Shown here: piece by piece, positions 27,138-35,931 of the stretch
How positions within the stretch are numbered: position 1 is the stretch's first letter
Layout of the letters: the number at the start of each line of letters is the position of its first letter
NCBI GenBank assembly: GCA_012728975.1
Contig: JAAYDZ010000006.1
Coordinates: forward strand, 1-64,000
DNA length: 64,000 nucleotides
Reading direction: 5' to 3'
Source: Bacteroidales bacterium
Lineage (GTDB): Bacteria; Bacteroidota; Bacteroidia; Bacteroidales; UBA932
The notes under the pieces: model-generated
The model's input: only the letters and a program-made list of their open reading frames with translations
Database searches by the model: none
What the model was told of the DNA's origin: nothing
Position numbers and translations under genes: made by a program

Positions 27138-28207
27138 TGCTGACAAGAGTCTTTCCATACGATTCAGTGGAACTGAGTTCCAATGGTCGTGAAGTGATAA
27201 TACTCGACCAGTCGTTGCTTCCCAATCAGGAGAAATTTCTTCACCTGACTACGGCGGAACAGGTCTTTTTTGCTATTACGCTGATGAAGGTGCGCGGAGC
27301 ACCGGCCATAGGCATAGCTGCTGCTTTCGGCCTGGCAATGACAATCAATAGGTCTAAATGTAGGGAACTTGACCTCTTTGAAAAAGAGTTTCTCCGCACA
27401 AAGCGCTACCTCTATATATCACGTCCTACAGCCGTCAATCTTATGTGGGCTTTGGACCGTATGGAGGATTGCTTTTACAGAGTTAAAAACAGTATTGACG
27501 ATACAGACCAGACCGTAATTGACATCATTAAAAATGCCCTTATCGCTGAGGCTCGCTCCATAAAGGTGGAAGAAACCAAGATGACTGTAGCTATCGCCGA
27601 ACATGGCATTTCTTTGCTTACCCATGGTTGCGGCATACTCACTCACTGTAATGCCGGTCACCTGGCTGTATCCCGTTATGGTACAGCTTTGAGTCCGATT
27701 TACCTTGCCCACCAGAAGGGCTATTCTCCGATGGTTTATGTCGATGAGACCAGACCGCTTTTGCAGGGTGCACGTCTTACTGCTTATGAGCTGATGAAAG
27801 CCGGCATTGATGTCACCCTGATTTGCGATAATATGGCCTCGATCGTGATGAGCCAGAAAAGGGTGGATACGGTTTTTGTAGGATGTGATCGTGTAGCCGC
27901 AAATGGAGATGTGGCGAATAAAATAGGCACCTGCGGTCTTGCTATTTTAGCAAAACATTACGGCGTACCCTTCTATGTTTTTGGTCCCTCCAGCACGATA
28001 GATTTTAATTGTCCCACAGGCAGGGATATCGTCATCGAGGAGCGTCCATCATACGAGATGACAGATATGTATTTCAGCAAGCCAATTGCTCCAAAAGGCA
28101 CCAAAGTATTCAATCCGTCATTTGATGTCACTCCCGCAGAGTTTATTACCGGCATTGTTACTGAGAAGGGCATTTTCAAGCCTGATGAGTTGAATAATAC
28201 GAAATAA
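27137..28207 (+). CDS. mtnA: S-methyl-5-thioribose-1-phosphate isomerase
   Basis: A 356-residue member of the eIF2B-related isomerase family. MKVRGAPAIGIAAAFGLA (RGAPAIG signature), LTHCNAGHLAV with the catalytic cysteine, VDETRPLLQGARLTAYELM and VFVGCDRVAANGDVANKIGT all match MtnA. It converts methylthioribose-1-phosphate to methylthioribulose-1-phosphate. Overlaps the PNP stop by one base, so translation is coupled. No mtnB/mtnC/mtnD follow; later steps must be elsewhere or replaced by a shunt. Confidence 0.95.
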   Translation: MLTRVFPYDSVELSSNGREVIILDQSLLPNQEKFLHLTTAEQVFFAITLMKVRGAPAIGIAAAFGLAMTINRSKCRELDLFEKEFLRTKRYLYISRPTAVNLMWALDRMEDCFYRVKNSIDDTDQTVIDIIKNALIAEARSIKVEETKMTVAIAEHGISLLTHGCGILTHCNAGHLAVSRYGTALSPIYLAHQKGYSPMVYVDETRPLLQGARLTAYELMKAGIDVTLICDNMASIVMSQKRVDTVFVGCDRVAANGDVANKIGTCGLAILAKHYGVPFYVFGPSSTIDFNCPTGRDIVIEERPSYEMTDMYFSKPIAPKGTKVFNPSFDVTPAEFITGIVTEKGIFKPDELNNTK

Positions 28208-28210
28208 ACT

Positions 28211-29011
28211 ATGGTGAGATTTCTGAGTCTCTCCAGCGGCAGCAATGCAAACTGTTACTATGTTGGAAATAGGAAGAGAGGGTTGCTGGTTGATCTCGGC
28301 GTCGGCGTAAGAACTCTTAAAAAACGTCTTGCCGAACATGACATATCATTCGACAACATTGCTATGGTACTGGTAACCCATGACCATATTGATCATATCC
28401 GAAGTCTGGGTTCTTTTACACAGCGCCACCAAAAACCTGTTTTTGCCACAAAAACTCTTCACAGAGCCTTGAGTACTCATTTTTGTACGCGTGGCTCCCT
28501 GTCAGGATGTGTTAATATCCTAGAAGAAGATGTATGCTACAAGTTAAGTGGGATAGGGATCACAGCTTTTGCAGTGCCCCACGATGCTACACAGACCTTG
28601 GGTTATCACATTGATTTTGAAGGAGTAAGATTTACTTTTTTGACCGATATCGGATATCCGACAGAAGCGGCGGTAAAGTATGCATCTATGGCCAATCACC
28701 TTATTGTAGAGGCTAATTATGATGTAGATATGCTATTGCGAGGACCATATCCTCAAAGCCTTAAAGTGCGTATTCTTGAGGATACCGGCCATATGTCAAA
28801 CGATCAGACGGCATCTCTGGTCAGAAGAGCTTTTCATCCTGAACTCAAAAGCATACATCTAGCTCATCTTAGCCGCAATAATAACACACCAAAACTGGCA
28901 TTTCAAACAGTCAGCGATGCGCTTCTCGAGATGGGTGTCAGAGTGGGAGAGGATGTCATTCTCAACTGTCTGCCACGTACAGATTCTTCGGAAATTATGG
29001 AATGTTCATAA
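28211..29011 (+). CDS. MBL-fold metal-dependent hydrolase (YycJ/WalJ-like)
   Basis: A 266-residue metallo-beta-lactamase-fold protein starting VRFLSLSSGSNANCYYVG, the usual start of the YycJ group, with the zinc motif VLVTHDHIDH (HxHxDH type), the HDATQTLGYHIDF segment, LTDIGY and the late HLSRNNNTP. Family members are putative exonucleases or nucleic-acid phosphodiesterases. It is 3 nt after mtnA and probably in the same transcript. Confidence 0.85.
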   Translation: MVRFLSLSSGSNANCYYVGNRKRGLLVDLGVGVRTLKKRLAEHDISFDNIAMVLVTHDHIDHIRSLGSFTQRHQKPVFATKTLHRALSTHFCTRGSLSGCVNILEEDVCYKLSGIGITAFAVPHDATQTLGYHIDFEGVRFTFLTDIGYPTEAAVKYASMANHLIVEANYDVDMLLRGPYPQSLKVRILEDTGHMSNDQTASLVRRAFHPELKSIHLAHLSRNNNTPKLAFQTVSDALLEMGVRVGEDVILNCLPRTDSSEIMECS

Positions 29012-29096
29012 CTTGTTTGTCAGATTTATCAAATCGGCATAATTTTGGTTATATTTGCACTGATACTCGCAATTTGAAACAACTAAACGATAGGAT

Positions 29097-29495
29097 ATGA
29101 AAAAAATTACTCTGATTTTGTCGCTCTTTTTTGCCACAACCCTATTGAATTCGTGCAATGATCTCTACCCTGACTCAGAACTTTTATTGGGTGCATGGTC
29201 TTCATATGAGTGCTTTAAACAGGGCGGTCAGCCTTTTTCTTATACACTCGAGAGATATCTATTTACTCCGGATGGTTATGTGGCCTTTTACGACACCAGT
29301 GTATTCCAGTTCAAGCTTCCTTATGGTTATAATGCCACTACAGGTATCCTGGCAATTCTGGATGGTACCGATGAAGAGGGCAATAAATTAACCATAGAGT
29401 ATCCTGCTGTAATCGAATATGTCGAAGCGGTCAAATCGAATGTTTTGACCATCACTTACAATGATGGATATACAATACGCTATCGCAAACGATAA
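29097..29495 (+). CDS. Small lipoprotein, lipocalin-like
   Basis: A 132-residue protein with a clear lipoprotein signal (TLLNSC, Cys20, then NDLYPDSE, acidic and so possibly surface-exposed). The mature part opens with LLGAWSSYE, close in plan to the LLGVWDMN opening of the lipocalin-like inserts in stalk lipoproteins 2 and 3, and continues as alternating strands to a final YTIRYRKR. A -7-like box TATATTTG is at 29050-29057. It converges on the M2-like peptidase gene. Function unknown. Confidence 0.7.
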   Translation: MKKITLILSLFFATTLLNSCNDLYPDSELLLGAWSSYECFKQGGQPFSYTLERYLFTPDGYVAFYDTSVFQFKLPYGYNATTGILAILDGTDEEGNKLTIEYPAVIEYVEAVKSNVLTITYNDGYTIRYRKR

Positions 29496-29498
29496 GTC

Positions 29499-29547
29499 CG
29501 GGGTGCGTGTTGCACGTTGCAGGGTGCGAGGTGCAACACGCACCCCG
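29499..29547. terminator. 16-bp perfect inverted repeat between convergent genes, built from heptamer repeats
   Basis: CGGGGTGCGTGTTGCA (29499-29514) and its exact complement (29532-29547) enclose a 17-nt loop. Heptamer-like words (TGCGTGT, TGCACGT, TGCAGGG, TGCGAGG) run on the plus strand to 29531, and C-rich counterparts run on to about 29565, so two arrays meet head-on in only 71 nt between stop codons. It probably acts as a bidirectional terminator, although no T-tract follows. Confidence 0.7.
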
Positions 29548-29566
29548 TAACCATTACCGCGTAACA

Positions 29567-31234
29567 CTAATCAACAAATTGCATTTTATAATAAGCCGCT
29601 GTGAGTTTTTCTCCGGTGGCTTTTTCTATCATTTCATTCCATTCGTAACGCATTCCGGGATTGAAAACATATTCCTGAAGCCATTCTCCCACCTCTTTGC
29701 TGCCTACATAACAATCGTTTGCCATGTCTTGGCTTTTGGTAACATTGGTCACAATATAGTGGTGTAGCTGTGAAGCCAGAAGGGCTCCGAGCTGATAGTT
29801 ATGATAATAACAGGGATAGAGTGCAATATGAATTTTTGATGCCCAGTCGGGCTCGTCACGACCCTCCGGACGGGTGAGAAGCTGATATTTTTCCACAAGA
29901 TTCCACCAAAGAGTATTGAGATCCTGTTCGGGGTTAGCGTACATCTCCTTTTCGAATCGGTACATTACCTGTGTCCAGCGGCTGAAAACAAGTTGCTGGA
30001 GTCGGAGTGAACGGATGCAATCTTCATTGATAGTTGCTGCTTCCTCGTCGGAAAGATCCACCATAACTTTCATCCATTCCGTATTACGGGACAACCTATC
30101 AAACATCATTGCCACCGCTTCTGTAGTGAAACTATGTGCTGCCTCGCGGAGGAAGAGAGGATTGCCTGCAGCATCGTGTCCTACTGCATAGACAGCGTGT
30201 CCAAATTCGTGGAGCATGGTCGACATCCATTGTTCGGTGTCAGAGATGTTACAGAGGACACGTACATCTCCGTTATGATCAATATCTATACAGTAGGCGT
30301 GCTGATTTTTGCCATCACGGGGATAGAGGTCGCTGTTCATCATGATTGTGCTTACATTGAGACCTATGCTGTTATAGAAATCGGTAGTCAGAGTTTCAAG
30401 ATTACGTCCTTTGTAATATTTGTCAAGATCTACGGGGTAAAGATCGGGTGCTTCCTGGAAAAACCTTCCCTGGTAATGCCAGGGCATCAATTTTTCTACG
30501 GGTATCCTATATCTCGCGGAGAACATTTTATCCATATCGGCTTTTAGTACGGCAAATCCTTCACTTGTCATTTCGTCAAGTTCATTAAAGAGTGCTGAGA
30601 TTTCTTCCGGATCTTGTTCCGAAAAGGTTAGGGACATCGTGTAATAATTGTCAAATCCCAGCGATTGTGCCAGGGTATTGCGAAGGCGTACAATTTCCAG
30701 AACATCTTCGGCCACGTAAGGTCCTATTGCCTTGTGAGCATTCCAGATCTCCTCCAAAGCTTTGTTGTCTGTTGAGGTCCGGAGAACCTCTTCTACATAA
30801 TTGTCGTTTACCTTTTCGCCGCGAAATTCAGCTCGGAAACTGGCATATTTCTGTTCCAGAAGACTCTCTTTCTCTATAATTTGATTTTGCAGTGTTGTAT
30901 CTGCCTGTCCCTTGAGAAAAGAGAGGTATAGTATATCCAATTGCCTTTTGAGCAGAGGGTTGTTGACTCTACCGCCTTTTTTCATTCGGTTGAGTTTGTC
31001 AAATATAACTTTGTCCGAATATATTTCGGCGATTTTGATACTTGCCTGGGCGTATCTTTGAAAATCTTCGGGATTACCGGTTGTAGTACCGGTCCAGTAA
31101 CTTTTTGATGATTCTACATAAAGAGGCAGGAGCGTGCCCTCGAGTTCGGATATGAGGGATTTGAGCTCTTTCTCAGGGTTGCAGCTTGTCAACATAACGA
31201 GTGAAAGTAGCAGGAAAGTGTATAGTTTTTTCAT
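29567..31234 (-). CDS. M2-like zinc metallopeptidase lipoprotein
   Basis: A 555-residue protein with lipoprotein signal (VMLTSC, Cys18, then NPEKE). Near residue 340 it has MLHEFGHAVYA, the HExxH zinc site, followed by FLREAAHSFTTEAVAM with the third ligand glutamate, a spacing like that of the angiotensin-converting-enzyme (M2) and M3 clans. The helical N-terminal half (SELEGTLLPLYVESSKSYW) fits M2 peptidyl-dipeptidases. It is probably anchored in the envelope and trims peptides. Two further lipoprotein genes lie upstream in the same orientation. Confidence 0.8.
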   Translation of the reverse strand: MKKLYTFLLLSLVMLTSCNPEKELKSLISELEGTLLPLYVESSKSYWTGTTTGNPEDFQRYAQASIKIAEIYSDKVIFDKLNRMKKGGRVNNPLLKRQLDILYLSFLKGQADTTLQNQIIEKESLLEQKYASFRAEFRGEKVNDNYVEEVLRTSTDNKALEEIWNAHKAIGPYVAEDVLEIVRLRNTLAQSLGFDNYYTMSLTFSEQDPEEISALFNELDEMTSEGFAVLKADMDKMFSARYRIPVEKLMPWHYQGRFFQEAPDLYPVDLDKYYKGRNLETLTTDFYNSIGLNVSTIMMNSDLYPRDGKNQHAYCIDIDHNGDVRVLCNISDTEQWMSTMLHEFGHAVYAVGHDAAGNPLFLREAAHSFTTEAVAMMFDRLSRNTEWMKVMVDLSDEEAATINEDCIRSLRLQQLVFSRWTQVMYRFEKEMYANPEQDLNTLWWNLVEKYQLLTRPEGRDEPDWASKIHIALYPCYYHNYQLGALLASQLHHYIVTNVTKSQDMANDCYVGSKEVGEWLQEYVFNPGMRYEWNEMIEKATGEKLTAAYYKMQFVD

Positions 31235-31236
31235 GG

Positions 31237-31707
31237 TTAGAATTTTTTATTCATTTCCCATGTAGAGTTGAGATTGAAAATTGCAAGCTCGTCTTCCTCA
31301 ATGACATCGAGCAGCAGACGTTTGAGAGTCAGTTCCTTGACCTGGAACTGAGTAACAATGTTCGTGTTGAAATCCTTTTTGCCTTGGAGAAGCCCATCTA
31401 TAGGGAAACTTATGTTTAGAATGTAATTATCCTGGTCGTAAGAAAATGTTCCGGTGTAACTGGCAATAACCATCTTAGCGCGACCTACATCTTCCCATAT
31501 TTGGAATTTGAATGTGTCGTCTTTTTCGAACACGAAAGAATAACGTGTTTCAGCATAATTGAGTTCGATCTCTCCCACATAGACTTTAGCGACATCCCAC
31601 TGGCCATAAAGAAGAGACTTTTCGCTCATCAAATCCGCGAGATACTGACATCCTGAAAGGGAAATCAGAGCTGCCGCTACAAGCGAAAAGAGAGTCAATT
31701 TTTTCAT
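31237..31707 (-). CDS. Small lipoprotein, lipocalin-like
   Basis: A 156-residue protein with signal ending SLSGC (Cys20, then QYLADLMSE). The mature part opens with LLYGQWDVAKVYVG, again the G-x-W opening of small lipocalin-type barrels, and continues as beta strands. It ends 2 nt before the M2-like peptidase start, so the two are almost certainly cotranscribed. No enzymatic motif is seen. Confidence 0.7.
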   Translation of the reverse strand: MKKLTLFSLVAAALISLSGCQYLADLMSEKSLLYGQWDVAKVYVGEIELNYAETRYSFVFEKDDTFKFQIWEDVGRAKMVIASYTGTFSYDQDNYILNISFPIDGLLQGKKDFNTNIVTQFQVKELTLKRLLLDVIEEDELAIFNLNSTWEMNKKF

Positions 31708-31761
31708 AATCTGGGTCTTAGTAACACACGAAGATAATAAAAAAAAATAAAACGTACCTTT

Positions 31762-32520
31762 TTATTCAAAAAACAGAAGTCCGAAATGTTCAGGAGTATG
31801 GAAATTTGGAGAGGGAATCGGTATCGGATGCCAGCTCAGATAGTGTGGAACAGGCATGTCATCCCCACATTTGTAAAAATTTGCGGTAACGGTGCGTCCT
31901 GACAGATCTGAGAACTCTGAAAGAGAGTAGAGGGATTTAGGAATAGCTATTGTTAGAGTCCATTCATGTTCACCCGCACGTTCACCAAAGGGTTCACAGC
32001 CTAGAGTTGATTGGCGTCTTATCTGGTTCATTACATCATCTCCGAAACGGATTCGCTGCTTACGGTCAGGACCTCCGGCAAATGTGCCGTGACCTATACA
32101 GTTCATCTCCAGATTGTAGTAGATAGAATCTTTGTCGGATGGGATTATGAAAAATTCCACACATGAGTCGGTGTAGGGTTTAGATCCGGCGTCATATCCA
32201 AAGGTTGCCCTGACACCATTCTCTTTCACGACATACTGGAGATAGATTTCTTCCTCTGAATGGGCTATTCGGAATTTAACTTCCGGTTTGTAACTATAGT
32301 CCTCCCAGTTGACCACATCTATGGATTGGAATGCTATTTTTTTCCTGTCGAACATGGCGGCTACTTCAGCTACGGAGGGCTTTAATGACTCGAAAACTAC
32401 TTTTTTGACTCTTAATACTTGCATATTATCTGAAGTTTCTGTGTTATCTCTATTTGTTCTGCATCCGGTTATGACACCTAGATTCAACAGAACTATGGCG
32501 TAACAGATAATTTTTCTCAT
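31762..32520 (-). CDS. CBM9-like lipoprotein
   Basis: A 252-residue protein with lipoprotein signal GVITGC (Cys20, then RTNRDNTE). The body fits the carbohydrate-binding module 9-like fold found in many Bacteroidales lipoproteins: VNWEDYSYKPEVKFRIAHSE, IYLQYVVKENGVRAT, PYTDSCVEFFI, YNLEMNCIG and HEWTLTIAIP. The family binds sugar ends or acts as a carbohydrate-associated surface protein. It is divergent from ppdK and upstream of the two lipoprotein genes in the same orientation. Confidence 0.8.
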   Translation of the reverse strand: MRKIICYAIVLLNLGVITGCRTNRDNTETSDNMQVLRVKKVVFESLKPSVAEVAAMFDRKKIAFQSIDVVNWEDYSYKPEVKFRIAHSEEEIYLQYVVKENGVRATFGYDAGSKPYTDSCVEFFIIPSDKDSIYYNLEMNCIGHGTFAGGPDRKQRIRFGDDVMNQIRRQSTLGCEPFGERAGEHEWTLTIAIPKSLYSLSEFSDLSGRTVTANFYKCGDDMPVPHYLSWHPIPIPSPNFHTPEHFGLLFFE

Positions 32521-32553
32521 GATTTCAAAGGTATAAAAAAAGTACTAATAGCG

Positions 32554-32584
32554 TTGCTATTGTCCTACATTTTTATTATTTTTG
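32554..32584 (+). promoter_or_regulatory. Predicted promoter for ppdK
   Basis: TTG (32554-32556), 20 nt, TATTTTTG (32577-32584). This fits TTTG-N19/20-TAnnTTTG. Leader of about 55-60 nt before the ATG at 32648. Confidence 0.65.
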
Positions 32585-32647
32585 CAGATTACTATCATAA
32601 AAGTAATAATTTGTCAAATTACAAAAAATTAAAATATTAAATTATCT

Positions 32648-35365
32648 ATGACAAAAAGAGTTTACCGCTTTGGCGGAAAGAGTGCCGAAGGTGATGGCAC
32701 GATGAAAAACCTCCTCGGAGGCAAAGGAGCTAATCTTGCAGAGATGTGTACCATGGGTATTCCCGTTCCCGCAGGTTTTACAATCACAACTGATACTTGT
32801 ACTGAGTATTTCGCACTCGGTGGCAAGTATCCTGAGGAACTTAAGGAAGAAGTTGCAGCAGCTCTCAAGGCCACTGAAGAGACTATGGGAATGAAATTCG
32901 GTGATAGCAAGGATCCTCTCCTTCTATCCTGCCGTTCAGGTGCAAGAATGTCAATGCCCGGTATGATGGAAACAGTTCTCAATATCGGTCTTTGCTCCAA
33001 GACGATTCCCGGAATTATTGAAAAGACTAAAAATCCCCGCTTTGTATATGATGCTTACCGACGTCTGATCATGATGTATTCAGACGTTGTGATGGAGAAA
33101 GCTGAAGGCATTGAGCCGGAAGATGGCAAGGGTATTCGCGTACAGCTTGATAATATGCTTCAAGATCTTAAGACTAAGAAGGGTTACAAGGGTGATACCG
33201 ACCTCACTGAGGAGGATCTGAAATCACTTTGCGAGCACTTCAAGGTGCGAGTAAAAGAGGTTCTCGGTCAGGAATTCCCCGATGATGCACAAGCACAGCT
33301 TTGGGGCAGTATAGGTGCAGTATTCAAATCATGGAATGGCAAGAGAGCTATTGCTTATCGCCGTATAGAGGGTATTCCCGATGAATATGGCACTGCAGTT
33401 AACGTGCAGGCAATGGTATTCGGCAATATGGGTTCTAATTCTGCTACAGGCGTTGCATTCTCCCGTAACCCTGCTACAGGTGAGCACACATTTTACGGTG
33501 AGTGGCTCATTGATGCACAGGGTGAAGACGTAGTTGCGGGTATCCGTACTCCCAATCCTCTTAATGAGTCTACCAAGACCGATCATAATAAGCACCTTGT
33601 TTCTCTTGAGACAGCGATGCCGGAGGTGTATAAGGAGCTTGACAAGATCCAGGATGACCTCGAGCACCACTTCAAAGATATGCAGGATATAGAGTTTACC
33701 ATCCAGGACGGAAAACTCTGGTTACTCCAGTGCCGCGTTGGCAAGAGAACCGGTTTTGCAGCGCTCAATATGGCTATGGATATGATTGAAGAGGGTATGA
33801 TCGATGAGAAGACTGCAGTGATGAGAGTTGCTCCTAAGCAGCTTGACGAGATACTTCACCCTATTCTCGATCCCGAGTCAGAGAAGAAGGCTAATGTAAT
33901 CGCAAAAGGTCTTCCAGCAGGTCCAGGCGGAGCCGTAGGTAAGATTGTCTTCACTTCGGAGGCTGCAATTGAGGCAGCGTCAAGAGGTGAGAGGGTAATC
34001 CTGGTTCGAGAAGAGACCAACCCTGAAGATGTGGAAGGTATGCGTGCCGCTGTTGGATTGCTTACTTCACGCGGAGGTATGACCTCTCATGCTGCTCTTG
34101 TAGCCCGCGGATGGGGCAAATGCTGCATCGTAGGTTGCGATGCTATCAAGTTTGCAACTATCGATGGAAAGAGAGTGATGAATATTGGTGACAAGTGCTA
34201 TAAAGAGGGTGCTATTTTCTCTCTCAATGGCACAAGAGGTCACGTGTATGATGTAGCAGTCAGCACAGTAGATGCCTCCGAGAATCCTCGATTTGTAGAG
34301 TTTATGACTATGGTTGATAAATACCGTAAACTGGGTGTTCGTACCAATGCCGATACCCCTGAGGATGCTCTTAAGGCAATTGAATTCGGTGCAGAAGGTA
34401 TCGGTCTCTTCCGTATTGAACACATGTTCTACGGTAAAGACTCTGAGGCACCTCTTTCTAAGCTTCGCAAGATGATCCACGCGACCAATCTCGAGGAGAG
34501 AGTTGATGCTCTCAACGAACTTGAGCCCTATGTTGTGGATGCCACTAGGGAGACAATGCGAGTTATGAATGGCAGACCTGTGACATTTCGCCTCCTAGAT
34601 CCACCCTTGCATGAGTTTGTACCTCAGACTGTTGAAAAACAGCAGGAACTTGCAGACGAACTCGGCATTACCCTTGACGAGATCAAGGAGAGGGGAGAAC
34701 TCCTACACGAGGTCAACCCCATGATGGGGCACCGTGGAGTACGTATCGGTATTACTTATCCTGAGGTGAGTTATATGCAATTCAAGGCTATTTTCACAGC
34801 AACAGCTCAGTTGCTCAAGGAGGGTCTCAAGCCGCTCCCTGAGATTATGATTCCTGTAACAATTTCAGCAAAGGAGCTTGACTTCCAGAAGGCTATTTGC
34901 GAAAAAGCGCTTGCAGAGGTTGAAAAAGCTGAGGGTGTAAAGATTAATTACCTGTATGGTACAATGATCGAGATCCCCCGCGCTGCAATCCTTGCACCCG
35001 AGATGGCTAAGTCTGCGCAGTTCTTCTCATTCGGTACTAATGACATGACACAGATGACTTACGGTTTCTCAAGAGATGACATCGGTTCCTTCATGAATGA
35101 CTATATGGAGCACGGAATTCTAGACTTTGACCCCTTCCAAACTCTTGACCTGGGCTCTGTTGGAAAGCTTGTTAAGCTAGGTCTAGATGGAGGTCGCTCA
35201 ACAAGTCCGAAACTCAAGGTAGGTATTTGTGGCGAGCATGGTGGTGATCCTGATTCAGTGCATTTCTGTCATAAGATAGGAATGGACTATGTTTCATGTT
35301 CTCCTTTTCGCGTACCTATTGCAAGACTTGCAGCTGCTCAGGCAGCCATTGCTGACAACAAGTAA
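32648..35365 (+). CDS. ppdK: Pyruvate, phosphate dikinase
   Basis: A 905-residue enzyme interconverting pyruvate + ATP + Pi and PEP + AMP + PPi. Order of domains: N-terminal nucleotide-binding part (GGKGANLAEMCTMGIPVPAGFTIT near 24-48 in sequence), the phosphohistidine domain with GGMTSHAALVARGWG (His near 481), and the PEP/pyruvate barrel ending with CGEHGGDPDSV (catalytic Cys near 860). Length is typical. In fermentative Bacteroidales it links PEP and pyruvate with PPi economy. It has its own promoter and a strong terminator at 35382-35416. Confidence 0.97.
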   Translation: MTKRVYRFGGKSAEGDGTMKNLLGGKGANLAEMCTMGIPVPAGFTITTDTCTEYFALGGKYPEELKEEVAAALKATEETMGMKFGDSKDPLLLSCRSGARMSMPGMMETVLNIGLCSKTIPGIIEKTKNPRFVYDAYRRLIMMYSDVVMEKAEGIEPEDGKGIRVQLDNMLQDLKTKKGYKGDTDLTEEDLKSLCEHFKVRVKEVLGQEFPDDAQAQLWGSIGAVFKSWNGKRAIAYRRIEGIPDEYGTAVNVQAMVFGNMGSNSATGVAFSRNPATGEHTFYGEWLIDAQGEDVVAGIRTPNPLNESTKTDHNKHLVSLETAMPEVYKELDKIQDDLEHHFKDMQDIEFTIQDGKLWLLQCRVGKRTGFAALNMAMDMIEEGMIDEKTAVMRVAPKQLDEILHPILDPESEKKANVIAKGLPAGPGGAVGKIVFTSEAAIEAASRGERVILVREETNPEDVEGMRAAVGLLTSRGGMTSHAALVARGWGKCCIVGCDAIKFATIDGKRVMNIGDKCYKEGAIFSLNGTRGHVYDVAVSTVDASENPRFVEFMTMVDKYRKLGVRTNADTPEDALKAIEFGAEGIGLFRIEHMFYGKDSEAPLSKLRKMIHATNLEERVDALNELEPYVVDATRETMRVMNGRPVTFRLLDPPLHEFVPQTVEKQQELADELGITLDEIKERGELLHEVNPMMGHRGVRIGITYPEVSYMQFKAIFTATAQLLKEGLKPLPEIMIPVTISAKELDFQKAICEKALAEVEKAEGVKINYLYGTMIEIPRAAILAPEMAKSAQFFSFGTNDMTQMTYGFSRDDIGSFMNDYMEHGILDFDPFQTLDLGSVGKLVKLGLDGGRSTSPKLKVGICGEHGGDPDSVHFCHKIGMDYVSCSPFRVPIARLAAAQAAIADNK

Positions 35366-35381
35366 AAAACTTTTAAAGAAC

Positions 35382-35416
35382 TCCCGAATACCTTTTTGTG
35401 TTCGGGAGTCTTTTTT
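35382..35416 (+). terminator. Rho-independent terminator after ppdK
   Basis: ACTCCCGAA (35382-35390) and TTCGGGAGT (35401-35409) form a perfect 9-bp stem, followed by C and six T. A non-ATG start for the next gene at 35398 would lie inside this hairpin and is therefore unlikely. Confidence 0.9.
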
Positions 35417-35433
35417 GCTTTATTGGCGCACAT

Positions 35434-35928
35434 ATGAGACAACCTGTACTGAAACCTTTCAATGACGCCCGTTCAATTGGTGTAATTCTGAACCTCAGCA
35501 ACTTCAATTGTCACGATACTGTCGCTTTTCTCAATCAGGAAGCCGCCAGACACGGGATTGAGATACACTATCTTTTGGTCAACCTAAACAGGCAGCCTAT
35601 ACCACAGTGGTGTCTTGACTCGAGGATGACTGTAATAAACTATCGTCGTGACTTCACGCATAGGGGTAAACTTAAGTCTACTGTTGCAGAGCCTTTTGTT
35701 AATACTGAATTTGATTTTTTATTCGCTGTGTCAAACCATTTTCACCCTGTTGTGAATAGATTGTCACAACTTTCCAAAGCGGGGTTTAAAGTGGGCAAAT
35801 ATTTCTCAAGGAACAATCCGTATGATCTTACATACAGACCCTCATTTTCTGAGAGAGATCTGGAACTTTCAAAAGAGTATGTGGCGAACATACACCTAAT
35901 CACATTACCTGACAATTCTGACAATTGA
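35434..35928 (+). CDS. DUF6913 domain protein
   Basis: A 164-residue protein starting MRQPVLKPFNDARSIGVILN, typical of the DUF6913 family of Bacteroidota, whose function is unknown. No signal peptide or membrane segment. The ATG at 35434 is used; an in-frame non-ATG start at 35398 lies within the ppdK terminator. The DUF368 gene starts 3 nt after its stop, so the two form an operon. Confidence 0.75.
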   Translation: MRQPVLKPFNDARSIGVILNLSNFNCHDTVAFLNQEAARHGIEIHYLLVNLNRQPIPQWCLDSRMTVINYRRDFTHRGKLKSTVAEPFVNTEFDFLFAVSNHFHPVVNRLSQLSKAGFKVGKYFSRNNPYDLTYRPSFSERDLELSKEYVANIHLITLPDNSDN

Positions 35929-35931
35929 TAT

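Noticed and set aside
35398..35433. Earlier start of the DUF6913 gene
   Set aside because: The start would be non-ATG and inside the ppdK terminator stem-loop.
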